NCBI RefSeq assembly: GCF_000422845.1 | Contig: NZ_AUGV01000018.1 | Span: 51,342-115,341 of the forward strand | Reading direction: 5' to 3' | Source of the DNA: Oceanobacter kriegii DSM 6294 | GTDB lineage: Bacteria > Pseudomonadota > Gammaproteobacteria > Pseudomonadales > Oceanobacteraceae | DNA: 64,000 nt | Shown here: positions 25,775-34,260 of the stretch, one piece after another | Position numbering within the stretch: position 1 is the first letter of the stretch | Layout: each line of letters starts with the position of its first letter | Made by a program: the position numbers and the translations under genes | The notes under the pieces: model-generated | What the model was told of the DNA's origin: nothing | The model's input: only the letters and a program-made list of their open reading frames with translations | The model's database searches: none

Positions 25775-27852
25775 TAAAAATCGGCTCCAATACGAACACC
25801 GATATAACGTGGCGCTTTGTCTTCCACCGCAACCCCAACCCCTGACACGGTGACGGCTCGTTCAAACACTTCTTCGTTGGTCAGGTTGGTTGCCACCAGT
25901 GCGACTTCAAGCTGTCCCAGCTGGGACTCTGTGAAGCGGTAGCCGAGGTCGGCATCGATCATGCGATAGCCGTCCTGCTTGATGCTGTTGGCAGAGTCAA
26001 AGTAGTACTCGCTGCTGCCATGCAGGTTCACGCTGGCAAAGAAGCCATAGTAAGGATCGTATTGGGCCGTCAGACCATAGCTGGCTTTTGGGGCATAAGG
26101 CAGGTCATTGCCGGAATAGTCCTGCGCCACCAGGTTGTAATTCACCAGCCCGGATACCTCGTAGTCTTCCGCCTCGGTGTTCAGATAACCCAGCTGGCCT
26201 TTCAGGCTCCAGTCATTCTCAAAGCGGTATTCCGCTGCCACTTCTGCACCCTGGCTGACAACGCTGGCGGCATTCGAGGTATGGAACGAGAAGTCCTGGG
26301 ACACATCGGTAACCTGTTTATCACGGGTGGCAATGTGGAACACACTGGCTTGCAGGTTCAGGCGCTGATCCAGACTCGCCAGCTTGAAGCCCGCTTCCAG
26401 ATTGCGGCTGGTTTCCTTGTCATACACCAGCGTGTCGGCCGATCCCGCACCGGTGTAGTTGTAGCCGCCCGGCATATAGCCTTTGGCATAGCTGAGGTAA
26501 ACCGAGCGGTCGTCCGCCAGCGCATAGGACGCAAACACTTTGGGCAACCAGGTGGTGCTTTTGCTGTCATCGCCGTAACTGGATTCAAAGCCGTTGATCA
26601 GACGGGTTTGGTCACCTTGCTGGGTGAGCTTTTCACCACGCAGGCCAAAGCCGACTTTCAGCGCACTGGTCAATGCCAGTTCCGCCTGACCAAACAGCGC
26701 CACTCCGCGTTGTTTAATGTCGGTGGTGCGGGCTTGAGGCACCATCGCCGCCTGCTCGAAGTAGACGTCGGTGTGCTCCTTGAAGGCGTATAAACCAGCC
26801 AACCATTTGAGGTCGCCCTGCTCGGAAGAGAGACGCATTTCCTGCGACAGCATGCGGTCCTGCAAGTCCAGCTCGGAGTAGTAGGACGCCATGGCGTTGA
26901 GGTCCAGGTCTTGTACAAAATCGCGGTCGAAACGGGTCAGGCCTGTGACCGCTTCCAGCTTGAGATTGCCCAGCTGCTGCACCACGTTGATGGAGTGAAT
27001 GCGACTGGTGCGATCGTCATGGCTGTCGGTATTGTAGTTCGTGGTGTAGCGGTCGGTGGCCATCATGCCAGTGTCGTAGCGCAAGCGACCTTTGCCATCC
27101 CGACGGGATTCCATCAGCGTATTGAACTGCACATGGCCCGCTGAACCGGTCAGAAACTTCAAACCGGCATTAAGAGTACGGCGATCTTGCGAGCCGCTCT
27201 CATTGTCGTCGGTGACCTCGTTCAGATTCGGCCCCTGGGAGTCCTGCCAGCTCAGGCCTATGCTGCCTTGTATGGCATCGGCAACCAGCTCACCACTGGC
27301 TCCCAGATTGATCAACTGATGAGCCGCGTCACCGTCCGCCCCGGACAGTTGGCCGGAGTTCAATTGCGCCTGAAAGTGGCTCTGTGCCGATGGCTGCTGA
27401 CTGTAAACCTTAATCACGCCCGCTTCAGAGTTACGGCCGTATAGCGAGCCCTGCGGTCCTTTCACCAGTTCAATCTGACGGGCATTGTCCAGTGCTGGTA
27501 GCTGGCTGCCGCCCAGTGGCAAGGCCACACCGTCGTAGTAATAGGCCACCGGTTCGTACAAGCCTGTGTCAAAGCCGCCGCTGCCACGCACCACTACCCG
27601 GGTCTGAACGCTGGAGTCTTCAATCCGTACATTGGGTGCAAAGGCAGCCAACGCTGCGATACCCTGGTCGCTCTCTTCACTGTCGATAACATTTACGGTA
27701 TCCGGTACATCCGCCGGGGCTTCCTGCCAATAACGCGCTTGCACCACCACCTCGGGAATCACTGCATCGTCGCTTGTAGTAGCCCACATCTGAGTGGCAG
27801 ACGTTGCCATCACAATCAGGCCTGGCAGCCTGATCCATTGCCATTGGGTCAT
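25774..27852 (-). CDS. TonB-dependent receptor, FyuA-like class
   Basis: Outer-membrane receptor of 692 residues: signal peptide 1-24 (ATSATQMWATT), plug (about 35-150) and barrel ending RIGADF. The plug shows PDTVNVIDSEE, VRIEDSSVQTRVVVRGSGGF, YYYDGVALPLGGSQLP and ELVKGPQGSLYGRNSEAGVI, a pattern shared with FyuA-type (yersiniabactin/pyochelin-like) receptors; the barrel has LSYAKGYMPGGYNY. I start it at MTQWQW, which has AGAGGA; 29 upstream codons are discarded. Next to it are an AraC regulator of PchR/YbtA type and an MFS protein, as in yersiniabactin loci, but no synthesis genes, so a xenosiderophore is likely. A strong Fur box lies upstream. Confidence 0.9.
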   Translation of the reverse strand: MTQWQWIRLPGLIVMATSATQMWATTSDDAVIPEVVVQARYWQEAPADVPDTVNVIDSEESDQGIAALAAFAPNVRIEDSSVQTRVVVRGSGGFDTGLYEPVAYYYDGVALPLGGSQLPALDNARQIELVKGPQGSLYGRNSEAGVIKVYSQQPSAQSHFQAQLNSGQLSGADGDAAHQLINLGASGELVADAIQGSIGLSWQDSQGPNLNEVTDDNESGSQDRRTLNAGLKFLTGSAGHVQFNTLMESRRDGKGRLRYDTGMMATDRYTTNYNTDSHDDRTSRIHSINVVQQLGNLKLEAVTGLTRFDRDFVQDLDLNAMASYYSELDLQDRMLSQEMRLSSEQGDLKWLAGLYAFKEHTDVYFEQAAMVPQARTTDIKQRGVALFGQAELALTSALKVGFGLRGEKLTQQGDQTRLINGFESSYGDDSKSTTWLPKVFASYALADDRSVYLSYAKGYMPGGYNYTGAGSADTLVYDKETSRNLEAGFKLASLDQRLNLQASVFHIATRDKQVTDVSQDFSFHTSNAASVVSQGAEVAAEYRFENDWSLKGQLGYLNTEAEDYEVSGLVNYNLVAQDYSGNDLPYAPKASYGLTAQYDPYYGFFASVNLHGSSEYYFDSANSIKQDGYRMIDADLGYRFTESQLGQLEVALVATNLTNEEVFERAVTVSGVGVAVEDKAPRYIGVRIGADF

Positions 27853-27982
27853 TATGTGTCCTCTGAAAACATCCCTAAAAAACGCAGACGATGATTTCAG
27901 AGCGGGCAGACTGGCGACTATCAAACGGAGCAAGCACAACTGTTAAATAGCGAGCATTCTTATGTGACCACCCTTTACTTTT

Positions 27983-27999
27983 GATAATAATTCTCATTA
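27983..27999. promoter_or_regulatory. Strong Fur box in divergent receptor/AraC promoter
   Basis: GATAATAATTCTCATTA matches the classical GATAATGATAATCATTATC Fur consensus at most positions. It lies between the FyuA-like receptor (131 bp away) and the AraC gene (37 bp away). Confidence 0.8.
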
Positions 28000-28035
28000 A
28001 GATCAAGACACGACACAGCGTACACAGGAGTTCTC

Positions 28036-29010
28036 ATGCAAACGACCGCAGTGGCTACCGCCAGCGACATCGCAATGAGTAGTTTTCCCGGTAACAAAGC
28101 ACTGAAACGCGGCGCCTGGGTGATTCAGAACTTGCCCTCGCACAGTGGCGTTGAATTCCGCATTTGCCACTTGTGCAGCCAGATCAGCTGCACGGTCAGT
28201 AGCTGTGACGTTACGGAAGACTTTGAAAACCAGATTCCCTATGACCAGCCCGTCACACTGCTGGTGTTTGGGCTACAAGGGCAAACCCGCTTCCGCTTTG
28301 CCGACGGCAGCGCCGAGTGCGTGGTCAGAGAAGGAGATGTGTGGCTGATTAACACGGTTGGCGCACCCATCCAACGGCATACCCCAGGCCGTACTCATGC
28401 AAGAATGGCGGTGCTGAAATATTCTACGGCCCGCATCAATGAAGCCTTTACCGAAGAAGACGACATACATCAGTTGCTGGACCAAAATCGCATTGTGCGA
28501 TTGGCCCGCCAACAGCCTCTGGACAAACGCGTGGCAAGAATCATGGACAACCCGATGCAGAGTCCATCCTCACGCATTTTGGCAGAAGCCAAAGCACTGG
28601 AAATTCTGGCACATTGGGTGACCACTGCAGACAGCTCCAATCTGCATCATGATGGACAACCGGATGATGAACCTTCTCCCCGGTCGCAGGCACTCAAACA
28701 GGTTATCGCTCATCTGATCAGCGACCTAACCCGAGCACCCAGCCTACAGGATCTGGCCCGCGCTTCAGGCATCAGCCACACCTGTTTGAACAGGCATTTT
28801 CGCAAACAGTACGGGATGACCGTTTTTGAGTGGTTTCGGGCCCATAAGCTGGAGCGAGCGCAAAAATACCTCGCTGATGAACAGCGCTCAATTACCGATA
28901 TAGCCCACCAATGTGGTTTCAGCAGCGCCAGCCATTTTGGCCAGTGCTTCAAAAAGCAGTATGGCTGCTCACCGGCGCAATACCGGGAGCAACAGGGCCC
29001 CTCTGAATAA
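28036..29010 (+). CDS. AraC-family regulator (PchR/YbtA-like)
   Basis: Transcription factor of 324 residues. The N-terminal sensing half (about 1-200) is typical of PchR-like proteins that bind a ferric siderophore in the cytoplasm; the C-terminal AraC domain (about 220-318) has two helix-turn-helix units: SLQDLARASGISHTCLNRHF and SITDIAHQCGFSSASHFGQC. ATG has a good AGGAG. It diverges from the FyuA-like receptor with a Fur box between, so iron should repress both and the regulator should activate the receptor when the ligand is present. It is convergent with the MFS gene. Confidence 0.9.
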   Translation: MQTTAVATASDIAMSSFPGNKALKRGAWVIQNLPSHSGVEFRICHLCSQISCTVSSCDVTEDFENQIPYDQPVTLLVFGLQGQTRFRFADGSAECVVREGDVWLINTVGAPIQRHTPGRTHARMAVLKYSTARINEAFTEEDDIHQLLDQNRIVRLARQQPLDKRVARIMDNPMQSPSSRILAEAKALEILAHWVTTADSSNLHHDGQPDDEPSPRSQALKQVIAHLISDLTRAPSLQDLARASGISHTCLNRHFRKQYGMTVFEWFRAHKLERAQKYLADEQRSITDIAHQCGFSSASHFGQCFKKQYGCSPAQYREQQGPSE

Positions 29011-29061
29011 AACGGGCCTCGCCGGCTGCACCGGCAGACCCGAAATTGGCCGCCATATTCC

Positions 29062-30339
29062 TCAATACTGACCGCGCTGAACCAGCAGCATGGCAACAAA
29101 AGCCACCAACACAGCAGCCAGCAAGGCCGCACTCAACCAGTAGGGCATCGCGGTACTGCTGGCGTACAGGGCAGCGCCGAGAATAGGACCAATGGCCATA
29201 CCGACGCCTTTACTAAAGCCATTGACCCCTGCGGCCTTGGCTTGATTCCGCTGCCCGACTGCCAGACTCAATAGCGCCAGATTACAGGGCAATAAAATAC
29301 CAATCCCCAGGCCCATGAATCCCATCGACAACAACAGCGATTGAGGGTCGGTAGCCATCGCTGCCATCGACAACGCCACGCAGGAAACCGCTGCTCCTAA
29401 CACAGCCATACGCTGTGGCGTCAGCCTGAGTAACGCCACCAGCACCAACTGGGAAAAAATCATGGCCGCCATCGAAACCATCATGATGCGCCCGGCAAAC
29501 TGCACAGAACCGTTAAAGTCCAGACCAAAATCATCCTGTAAACGCAAGGCAGTAATTTGCTGAATCAGACTGTACACCGTTAAACACAACAACGTGGTTA
29601 ACAGAAACGGCAGCATTGACCCAAACCTGAGCGACTGCTCAGCTGGCGCCTGCTGCCCATCCCAACGACTACGATAGCGGGCTGCAGCGGCGGCGGCAGA
29701 CAAATCTTCCGCCGTTTCAGGGTGACTGAACCACAACCACAGGCAACACAACAGCAGCGCCGTGGTGATCAGGTAAAACCCCTCCAGTACATGCTCACCA
29801 CCTGTCGCCATTGCCAATGTACCGCCCAACACCGTGCCAACACCAAATGAACCTCCCAACAACCCCATGCCACGACTACGCTGGGTTGGACTGGTCAGAT
29901 CAGCAATCACAGCCTGAGCGGCAGGCATCAGACCACCACTGGCACAGGACTGCGCCCAGCGTACCGCCAGCACAGAAAGCAGCAGGGTTTGCATCGGCAG
30001 CCATTGTCGCTCACCAGCCTCGAATACCAGTACCAGCAAGGCCAATCCCAGGGTTGTACCTATGCTGCCAAACAGAACCACAAAGCGGCGCCCTCTGGCA
30101 TCGCAAATCCAGCCCCAAAACGGCGCAGCCAGAGTCAAAACCAATGCGCCGCCTCCCATTACAAAACCGGCCTGCATATCGGTTAACGAGTATTCACGTG
30201 CCATTGCAGGAAAGGTAATCACAAAATATGCATGGCCAATGGCGCTGCATATCAACGTCAAAAACAATGGAATAAACGCCCGCCTGGATGCGGCTGACGA
30301 GCCCGTTGCCGCAGCGAGGGTGGAAGAAAGTTGGGTCAC
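29062..30339 (-). CDS. MFS transporter in siderophore locus
   Basis: Inner-membrane transporter of 425 residues with about 12 hydrophobic helices. Motif A is present in the loop after helix 2 (WGWICDARGRRFVV); the longest cytoplasmic loop lies mid-protein (about 205-235). Start is GTG at 30339 with AGGGAG. Its place between the PchR-like regulator and another siderophore receptor, with a Fur box upstream, suggests import or export of a siderophore (compare YbtX or FptX), but direction and substrate are not visible in sequence. Confidence 0.87.
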   Translation of the reverse strand: MTQLSSTLAAATGSSAASRRAFIPLFLTLICSAIGHAYFVITFPAMAREYSLTDMQAGFVMGGGALVLTLAAPFWGWICDARGRRFVVLFGSIGTTLGLALLVLVFEAGERQWLPMQTLLLSVLAVRWAQSCASGGLMPAAQAVIADLTSPTQRSRGMGLLGGSFGVGTVLGGTLAMATGGEHVLEGFYLITTALLLCCLWLWFSHPETAEDLSAAAAAARYRSRWDGQQAPAEQSLRFGSMLPFLLTTLLCLTVYSLIQQITALRLQDDFGLDFNGSVQFAGRIMMVSMAAMIFSQLVLVALLRLTPQRMAVLGAAVSCVALSMAAMATDPQSLLLSMGFMGLGIGILLPCNLALLSLAVGQRNQAKAAGVNGFSKGVGMAIGPILGAALYASSTAMPYWLSAALLAAVLVAFVAMLLVQRGQY

Positions 30340-30472
30340 AAGACACTCCCTGTTAATAAAATCACCAACGGGAGCCTAACCAAATGCAGAAATGAACAAT
30401 ATCAGCCGAAGAACAGCCCGCTATTAAATAGGGCAATCCGTGAAGGATCACAAACTGCCCAACGGCCAATAA

Positions 30473-30545
30473 ATAGAAATAATTATCATTAGATTCAAGG
30501 CAAACTCTTCTGTAACATCCGTCGCAAACGATAACCATTATCAAT
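30473..30545. promoter_or_regulatory. Two Fur boxes in MFS/receptor divergent promoter
   Basis: AGAAATAATTATCATTAGA at 30475-30493 and CGATAACCATTATCAATA near 30529-30546 each match the Fur consensus. They lie in the 297-bp region between divergent MFS and receptor genes, roughly one for each direction. Confidence 0.75.
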
Positions 30546-30636
30546 ACAGGCAGAAACGGATATTCAGCCAACGCTCGCACCGGATGGCCTCTTTTTTACC
30601 GCTACTTGCAGAAAGACAAACGGAGTCCACGTTCCA

Positions 30637-32739
30637 ATGAACCCTCATTTCAAACCCGCACTGGCACTCAGCCTGCTGCCACTGACATTCACCTCTTTAA
30701 CCGCCAGCGCCGCTACCGAAGAATCTGATGTCGAGGTTGTCTATGCCTATGGTGAAACCGGCAAAACCGATACTGCGACCAAACTCAACCTGACCGTCCG
30801 GGAAACCCCTCAAAACATAACAACCATGTCACTGGGTCAGATCGAGGATTTCAATCTGACCAAGGTCAACAAGGCACTGGATTACGCTCCCGGCGTTACC
30901 GTTGAAGAAATCGAAACCAACCGCACCTACTACACAGCCCGCGGCTTCGACATTGTGAACTTCCAATACGATGGCGTTGGTGCGCCGTTCGTCTCTGGCA
31001 TCAATCTTGGCCAACAAGACACTGCAACGTACGAAAAAATTGAGGTTATTAAAGGTGCTGCGGGCCTGATTACTGGCGTTGCCAACCCATCGGCGACGGT
31101 CAACTATGTACGCAAACGCCCAACTGAAGAATTCCAGGGCTCGGCAGCGCTGACGCTGGGACAATGGAACAATCGCCGTATTGAAGGCGATGTATCCGGC
31201 TCCCTGTCCGACTCCGTCCGCGGCCGTGCAGTGGTCGTAGCCGACCAGGGCGATTCCTATCTGGACCGTTATAGCGATAACACCAAATTGGGTTATGGCA
31301 TTATTGAAGCCGACCTGACCGACAGCACTCAGTTGAGCCTGGGCTATAAAGTCGACAAGAACCAATCGGATGGTGTTCTGTGGGGAGCCCTCCCGTTGGT
31401 TTACAGCGATGGCTCCCGTACCGACTACGACGTATCCACCAGCACTGCAACCGACTGGACCTTTGCCAACACGACTCAAAAGCAAGCGTTTGTTGAACTG
31501 AATCAGGACATCAACTACGACTGGTCTGCCCACCTGGTGTTCACCCGTAGCCAATATGACTACGAGTCGGAACTGTTCTATGTGTACGGCACCCCGAATG
31601 CAGACACCGAAGTCGGACTGTACGGCTACGCCAGCGCCTACGACCGTAAGGAAGTACAGCGCAACCTGGAGGCCTACCTGTCCGGTAACCTGATGATTGG
31701 TGAACAGGAACACCAGATTGTCGCCGGTATCAGCAACACCACCATCACGGTGGACGAGGCGTCCTACTACAACTACACCGAAGGCTATCCGGTACTGGGT
31801 GGAGACTGGATGGACGGCAATACCCCGGCCATGGACTTCCCGGATCATAATCCGGCGACTGGCACAACCGACCTAGAAATCACCATGCGGTCAGTCTACC
31901 TGGCGACTCGCTGGAATCTCAGCGACTCGCTGTCAATTCTGGCTGGCGCACGTACCAACGACATTGAGCAAAAGGGCGTTAGCTATGGTGGTGACGCCGA
32001 TACTGATGCCAACAAGACCACGCCATACCTGGGCGCTACATACGACCTGACCGAAGATACCACTCTGTACGGCAGCTACAGTGAGGTATTCAAACAACAA
32101 ACCTTTGTTAACGCAGAGCTGCGCCCACTCGGTGCCGTAGAAGGAGACGCCACTGAGTTTGGCGTAAAACACTCTTTAAACGACGGTCTGGCTTCCATCA
32201 GTGCCGGTGTATTCAGCTCCAGCCAAAGCAACTTTGGTGTCTTTGTTGGTCGTAACGATGCAGGCATCGCGTTGTACGAACCCGCAGAACTGGACAGCGA
32301 AGGCTTTGAAATTGAACTGGCCGGTGAAGTAGCCGATAACCTCAACCTCAGCGCCGGTTTCAGCAGCTTTGAGATTACCGACAAGGATGGAGAGAAAGCC
32401 CGGACATTCCTGCCGACCAAAACCCTGGATATTTCCGGTAGCTATGCGCTACCTGCGATTGAAGGTCTGAAAATAGGTGCCGTTTTGTCCTGGCAGAACG
32501 CCATTAAAACCGAGGGCAGCTACACCAACACCGACGGACAAGCCGCCACAACAACCATCAAACAAGACGCTTATGCCTTGCTTGATCTGTCGGCTCAATA
32601 CCAGGCCACCGAAGCCTTGGGCTTTTCCGTTAACGTTGAAAACGTAACCGACAAAAAGTACCTCAACAGCCTCTACTGGACACAGGCGTACTACGGTGCT
32701 CCGCGTAATATTTCCGCGGGTGTCCGTTGGGATTTCTGA
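30637..32739 (+). CDS. TonB-dependent siderophore receptor (FhuE/FpvA-like plug, no signalling domain)
   Basis: Outer-membrane receptor, 700 residues: signal peptide 1-26 (SLTASAATE), plug about 50-180, barrel ending GVRWDF. The plug has VRETPQNITTMSLGQIEDFN, LDYAPGVTVEEIETNR, YTARGFDIVNFQYDGVG and EKIEVIKGAAGL, the hallmarks of hydroxamate-type receptors such as FhuE, FoxA and FpvA. It lacks the N-terminal STN domain that FpvA and FoxA use for sigma signalling. Fur boxes lie upstream and a strong terminator follows, so it is a stand-alone iron-regulated gene. Confidence 0.92.
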   Translation: MNPHFKPALALSLLPLTFTSLTASAATEESDVEVVYAYGETGKTDTATKLNLTVRETPQNITTMSLGQIEDFNLTKVNKALDYAPGVTVEEIETNRTYYTARGFDIVNFQYDGVGAPFVSGINLGQQDTATYEKIEVIKGAAGLITGVANPSATVNYVRKRPTEEFQGSAALTLGQWNNRRIEGDVSGSLSDSVRGRAVVVADQGDSYLDRYSDNTKLGYGIIEADLTDSTQLSLGYKVDKNQSDGVLWGALPLVYSDGSRTDYDVSTSTATDWTFANTTQKQAFVELNQDINYDWSAHLVFTRSQYDYESELFYVYGTPNADTEVGLYGYASAYDRKEVQRNLEAYLSGNLMIGEQEHQIVAGISNTTITVDEASYYNYTEGYPVLGGDWMDGNTPAMDFPDHNPATGTTDLEITMRSVYLATRWNLSDSLSILAGARTNDIEQKGVSYGGDADTDANKTTPYLGATYDLTEDTTLYGSYSEVFKQQTFVNAELRPLGAVEGDATEFGVKHSLNDGLASISAGVFSSSQSNFGVFVGRNDAGIALYEPAELDSEGFEIELAGEVADNLNLSAGFSSFEITDKDGEKARTFLPTKTLDISGSYALPAIEGLKIGAVLSWQNAIKTEGSYTNTDGQAATTTIKQDAYALLDLSAQYQATEALGFSVNVENVTDKKYLNSLYWTQAYYGAPRNISAGVRWDF

Positions 32740-32757
32740 TGCATTGACAGCATCAAC

Positions 32758-32791
32758 AAAAACGCCCCATTCAGTCGAATGGGGCGTTTTT
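32758..32791. terminator. Strong intrinsic terminator
   Basis: Fifteen-bp perfect stem around AGTC (AAAAACGCCCCATTC with its complement), with A- and T-tracts built into the stem ends. It lies 19 bp past the receptor stop. Confidence 0.92.
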
Positions 32792-32829
32792 GTATAAAGA
32801 CTCTCTTTATCTGGCTCAGTCCACCAGAA

Positions 32830-32950
32830 CGGTGTTGGCGAATTTGGAAAGGACTGGTCATTCCGCTGCATTCGCCGCGGGGTTATTGTGAAGAGCCAAT
32901 GACAACCTGCATGACTCGCGCAGAGCTGTGCAGAGTTACTTAGAGGGGCC
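32830..32950. repeat. Degenerate copy of the right end of the MITE-like element
   Basis: About 50 bp starting GGTGTTGGCGAATTTGGAAA match 34075-34125 at most positions, and CGCGCAGAGCTGTGCAG with a TTA...AGGGGCCCC end mirrors the element's right terminus at 34149-34182. It overlaps the start of the VOC gene. Confidence 0.7.
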
Positions 32951-33293
32951 CCAAGCCTTTGTCCCCGCCAGGGACTTCGAATTATCGAAGCAGTTTTATC
33001 AGGACATGGGCTTTACCATGGCGTCTGACGAAGGCGGTATTGCTTACTTTCACCATCAAAATTGCAGTTTCCTGCTGCAGGATTTCTACCACCCTGAACA
33101 CGCCGAAAACGTGATGATGCACTTGCTGGTGAGCGATGTGGATGGCTGGTACGAGGCGTTGTTGCAGCAGGATTTGCCAGCAAAGTACGGCGTGCGTCTT
33201 GGGCAGCCGGTCGACCAGCCATGGAAGATGCGGGATTTCATTCTCACCGACCCGTCCGGTGTACTTTGGCGCATTGGCCAGAATATTCAGTAG
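32928..33293 (+). CDS. VOC/glyoxalase-fold protein
   Basis: Small cytoplasmic protein of 121 residues with the vicinal-oxygen-chelate fold: two beta-alpha-beta-beta-beta modules, recognisable as AFVPARDFELSKQFYQDMGF, NCSFLLQDFYHPEHAENVMM, HLLVSDVDGWYEAL and DFILTDPSGVLWRIGQ. Function in this subgroup is unknown. The start is GTG at 32928, and the conserved part begins about ten residues later, so the start codon and first residues appear to come from a degraded mobile-element end. No clear Shine-Dalgarno. A later ATG would cut off the first conserved strand. Confidence 0.78.
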   Translation: MQSYLEGPQAFVPARDFELSKQFYQDMGFTMASDEGGIAYFHHQNCSFLLQDFYHPEHAENVMMHLLVSDVDGWYEALLQQDLPAKYGVRLGQPVDQPWKMRDFILTDPSGVLWRIGQNIQ

Positions 33294-33368
33294 CCCTGAG
33301 CCCCGCCGGAATAACGAAGCACGACTATTTGATGTCTCTCAAGTCCGAGACGTTTAGCCCAAAAGTAC

Positions 33369-33387
33369 AAATAAGAATCGTTTACAT
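33369..33387. promoter_or_regulatory. Fur-like box upstream of pseudoazurin
   Basis: CAAATAAGAATCGTTTACA resembles Fur half sites (ATAAGAATC...TTTA) and lies about 60 bp upstream of the pseudoazurin ATG. Confidence 0.5.
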
Positions 33388-33445
33388 AATACTAATCAAG
33401 CTCTAGGCTTGGAGGTTCCTCGCTTTTGGAGTCAAGAGTCAGCCT

Positions 33446-33892
33446 ATGAAAACCTTACCCCTGTTAGTTGCCATGACATTGGGCCTGACGGCCGTTACCG
33501 CACAAGCAGCCGAGCACACCGTTGCCATGAAGAATACCGGTGCCGAAGGCATGATGGTGTTTGAACCTGCGGTACTGAATGTGGCGGTGGGTGATACCGT
33601 CAAGTTTGTGCCGACGGATATGGCGCACAACTCCCAATCTGTGGATACCCTCAAACCGGCCGGTAGTGCCAGCTGGGTGGGTGCCATCAATGAGCCAGTT
33701 ACGGTCACGATCGACAAGGAAGGTGTGTACGTCTATCAGTGTGCGCCGCACGCCATGATGGGCATGGTCGGTGTCGTGGTGGCTGGCAAGCCGGTCAATC
33801 TGGAGCAGGTGAAAGCCGATTCCAAAGCCCTGACCGCTACCTTTATGATGAACCAGACCCGTCTGGATGATTATCTGGCGCAGGTGAAATAA
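33446..33892 (+). CDS. Pseudoazurin (type 1 blue copper protein)
   Basis: Periplasmic electron carrier of 148 residues with signal peptide 1-22 (AVTAQAAEHTV). Type 1 copper ligands are visible: H61 (MAHNSQS), C99 and H102 (YQCAPHAMMGM) and M107. The length and the C-terminal alpha-helical tail (about 118-148) are typical of pseudoazurins rather than plastocyanins. Such proteins donate electrons to nitrite reductase, nitrous oxide reductase or oxidases; none of these is nearby. A Fur-like box upstream suggests it may replace an iron cytochrome when iron is scarce; this is inference. Confidence 0.92.
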   Translation: MKTLPLLVAMTLGLTAVTAQAAEHTVAMKNTGAEGMMVFEPAVLNVAVGDTVKFVPTDMAHNSQSVDTLKPAGSASWVGAINEPVTVTIDKEGVYVYQCAPHAMMGMVGVVVAGKPVNLEQVKADSKALTATFMMNQTRLDDYLAQVK

Positions 33893-33917
33893 TCTGCCAT
33901 AAAGCGCCTGGGCATAA

Positions 33918-34182
33918 GGGGACATCTATTTAATCCGGTGCTCGCTCTGGGCTACCGGATGGGTTCGAATCACGAAGCCGATTTGTAGGCCTGACGGGTC
34001 AAGTCAAAAGTCGGCGACACAGAGTCGAGATCATCCGACAGCCCCCGCAGGGCGCGGGTTGCCGTCGCCCAGTGCGGTGTTGACGAACTTGGAAAGGACT
34101 AGTCATTCCGCTGCATTCGTCGCCTTGCCCTGAACAACGGCAACGCTCGCGCAGAGTCGTGCAGGATTAAATAGATGTCCCC
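33918..34182. mobile_element. MITE-like element with perfect 19-bp terminal inverted repeats
   Basis: 265 bp bounded by GGGGACATCTATTTAATCC and its exact inverse complement (33918-33936 and 34164-34182). It contains no gene and no transposase. The GGGGACA...TATTT terminus resembles ends seen beside IS200/REP-associated transposases in gammaproteobacteria. It fills nearly all of the 368-bp gap after the pseudoazurin gene. A degraded relative of its right half lies at 32830-32950. No target duplication could be confirmed. Confidence 0.75.
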
Positions 34183-34203
34183 ATAAATAACCCGGGCGTA
34201 AAA

Positions 34204-34239
34204 AAGCCGCCTGTTGCCATCACCAACAACAGGCGGCTT
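34204..34239 (-). terminator. Intrinsic terminator of the 34.3-kb hypothetical gene
   Basis: Thirteen-bp perfect stem (AAGCCGCCTGTTG with its complement); on the minus strand it runs into TTTTTT. It lies just past the stop of the downstream-reading minus-strand gene. Confidence 0.88.
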
Positions 34240-34260
34240 CACGGTTAGGCCAGTCGCCCC

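Noticed and set aside
33955..33985. tRNA-like GGGTTCGAATCAC inside the MITE-like element
   Set aside because: The flanking bases do not form a T-stem, and no acceptor or anticodon arm can be folded around it.
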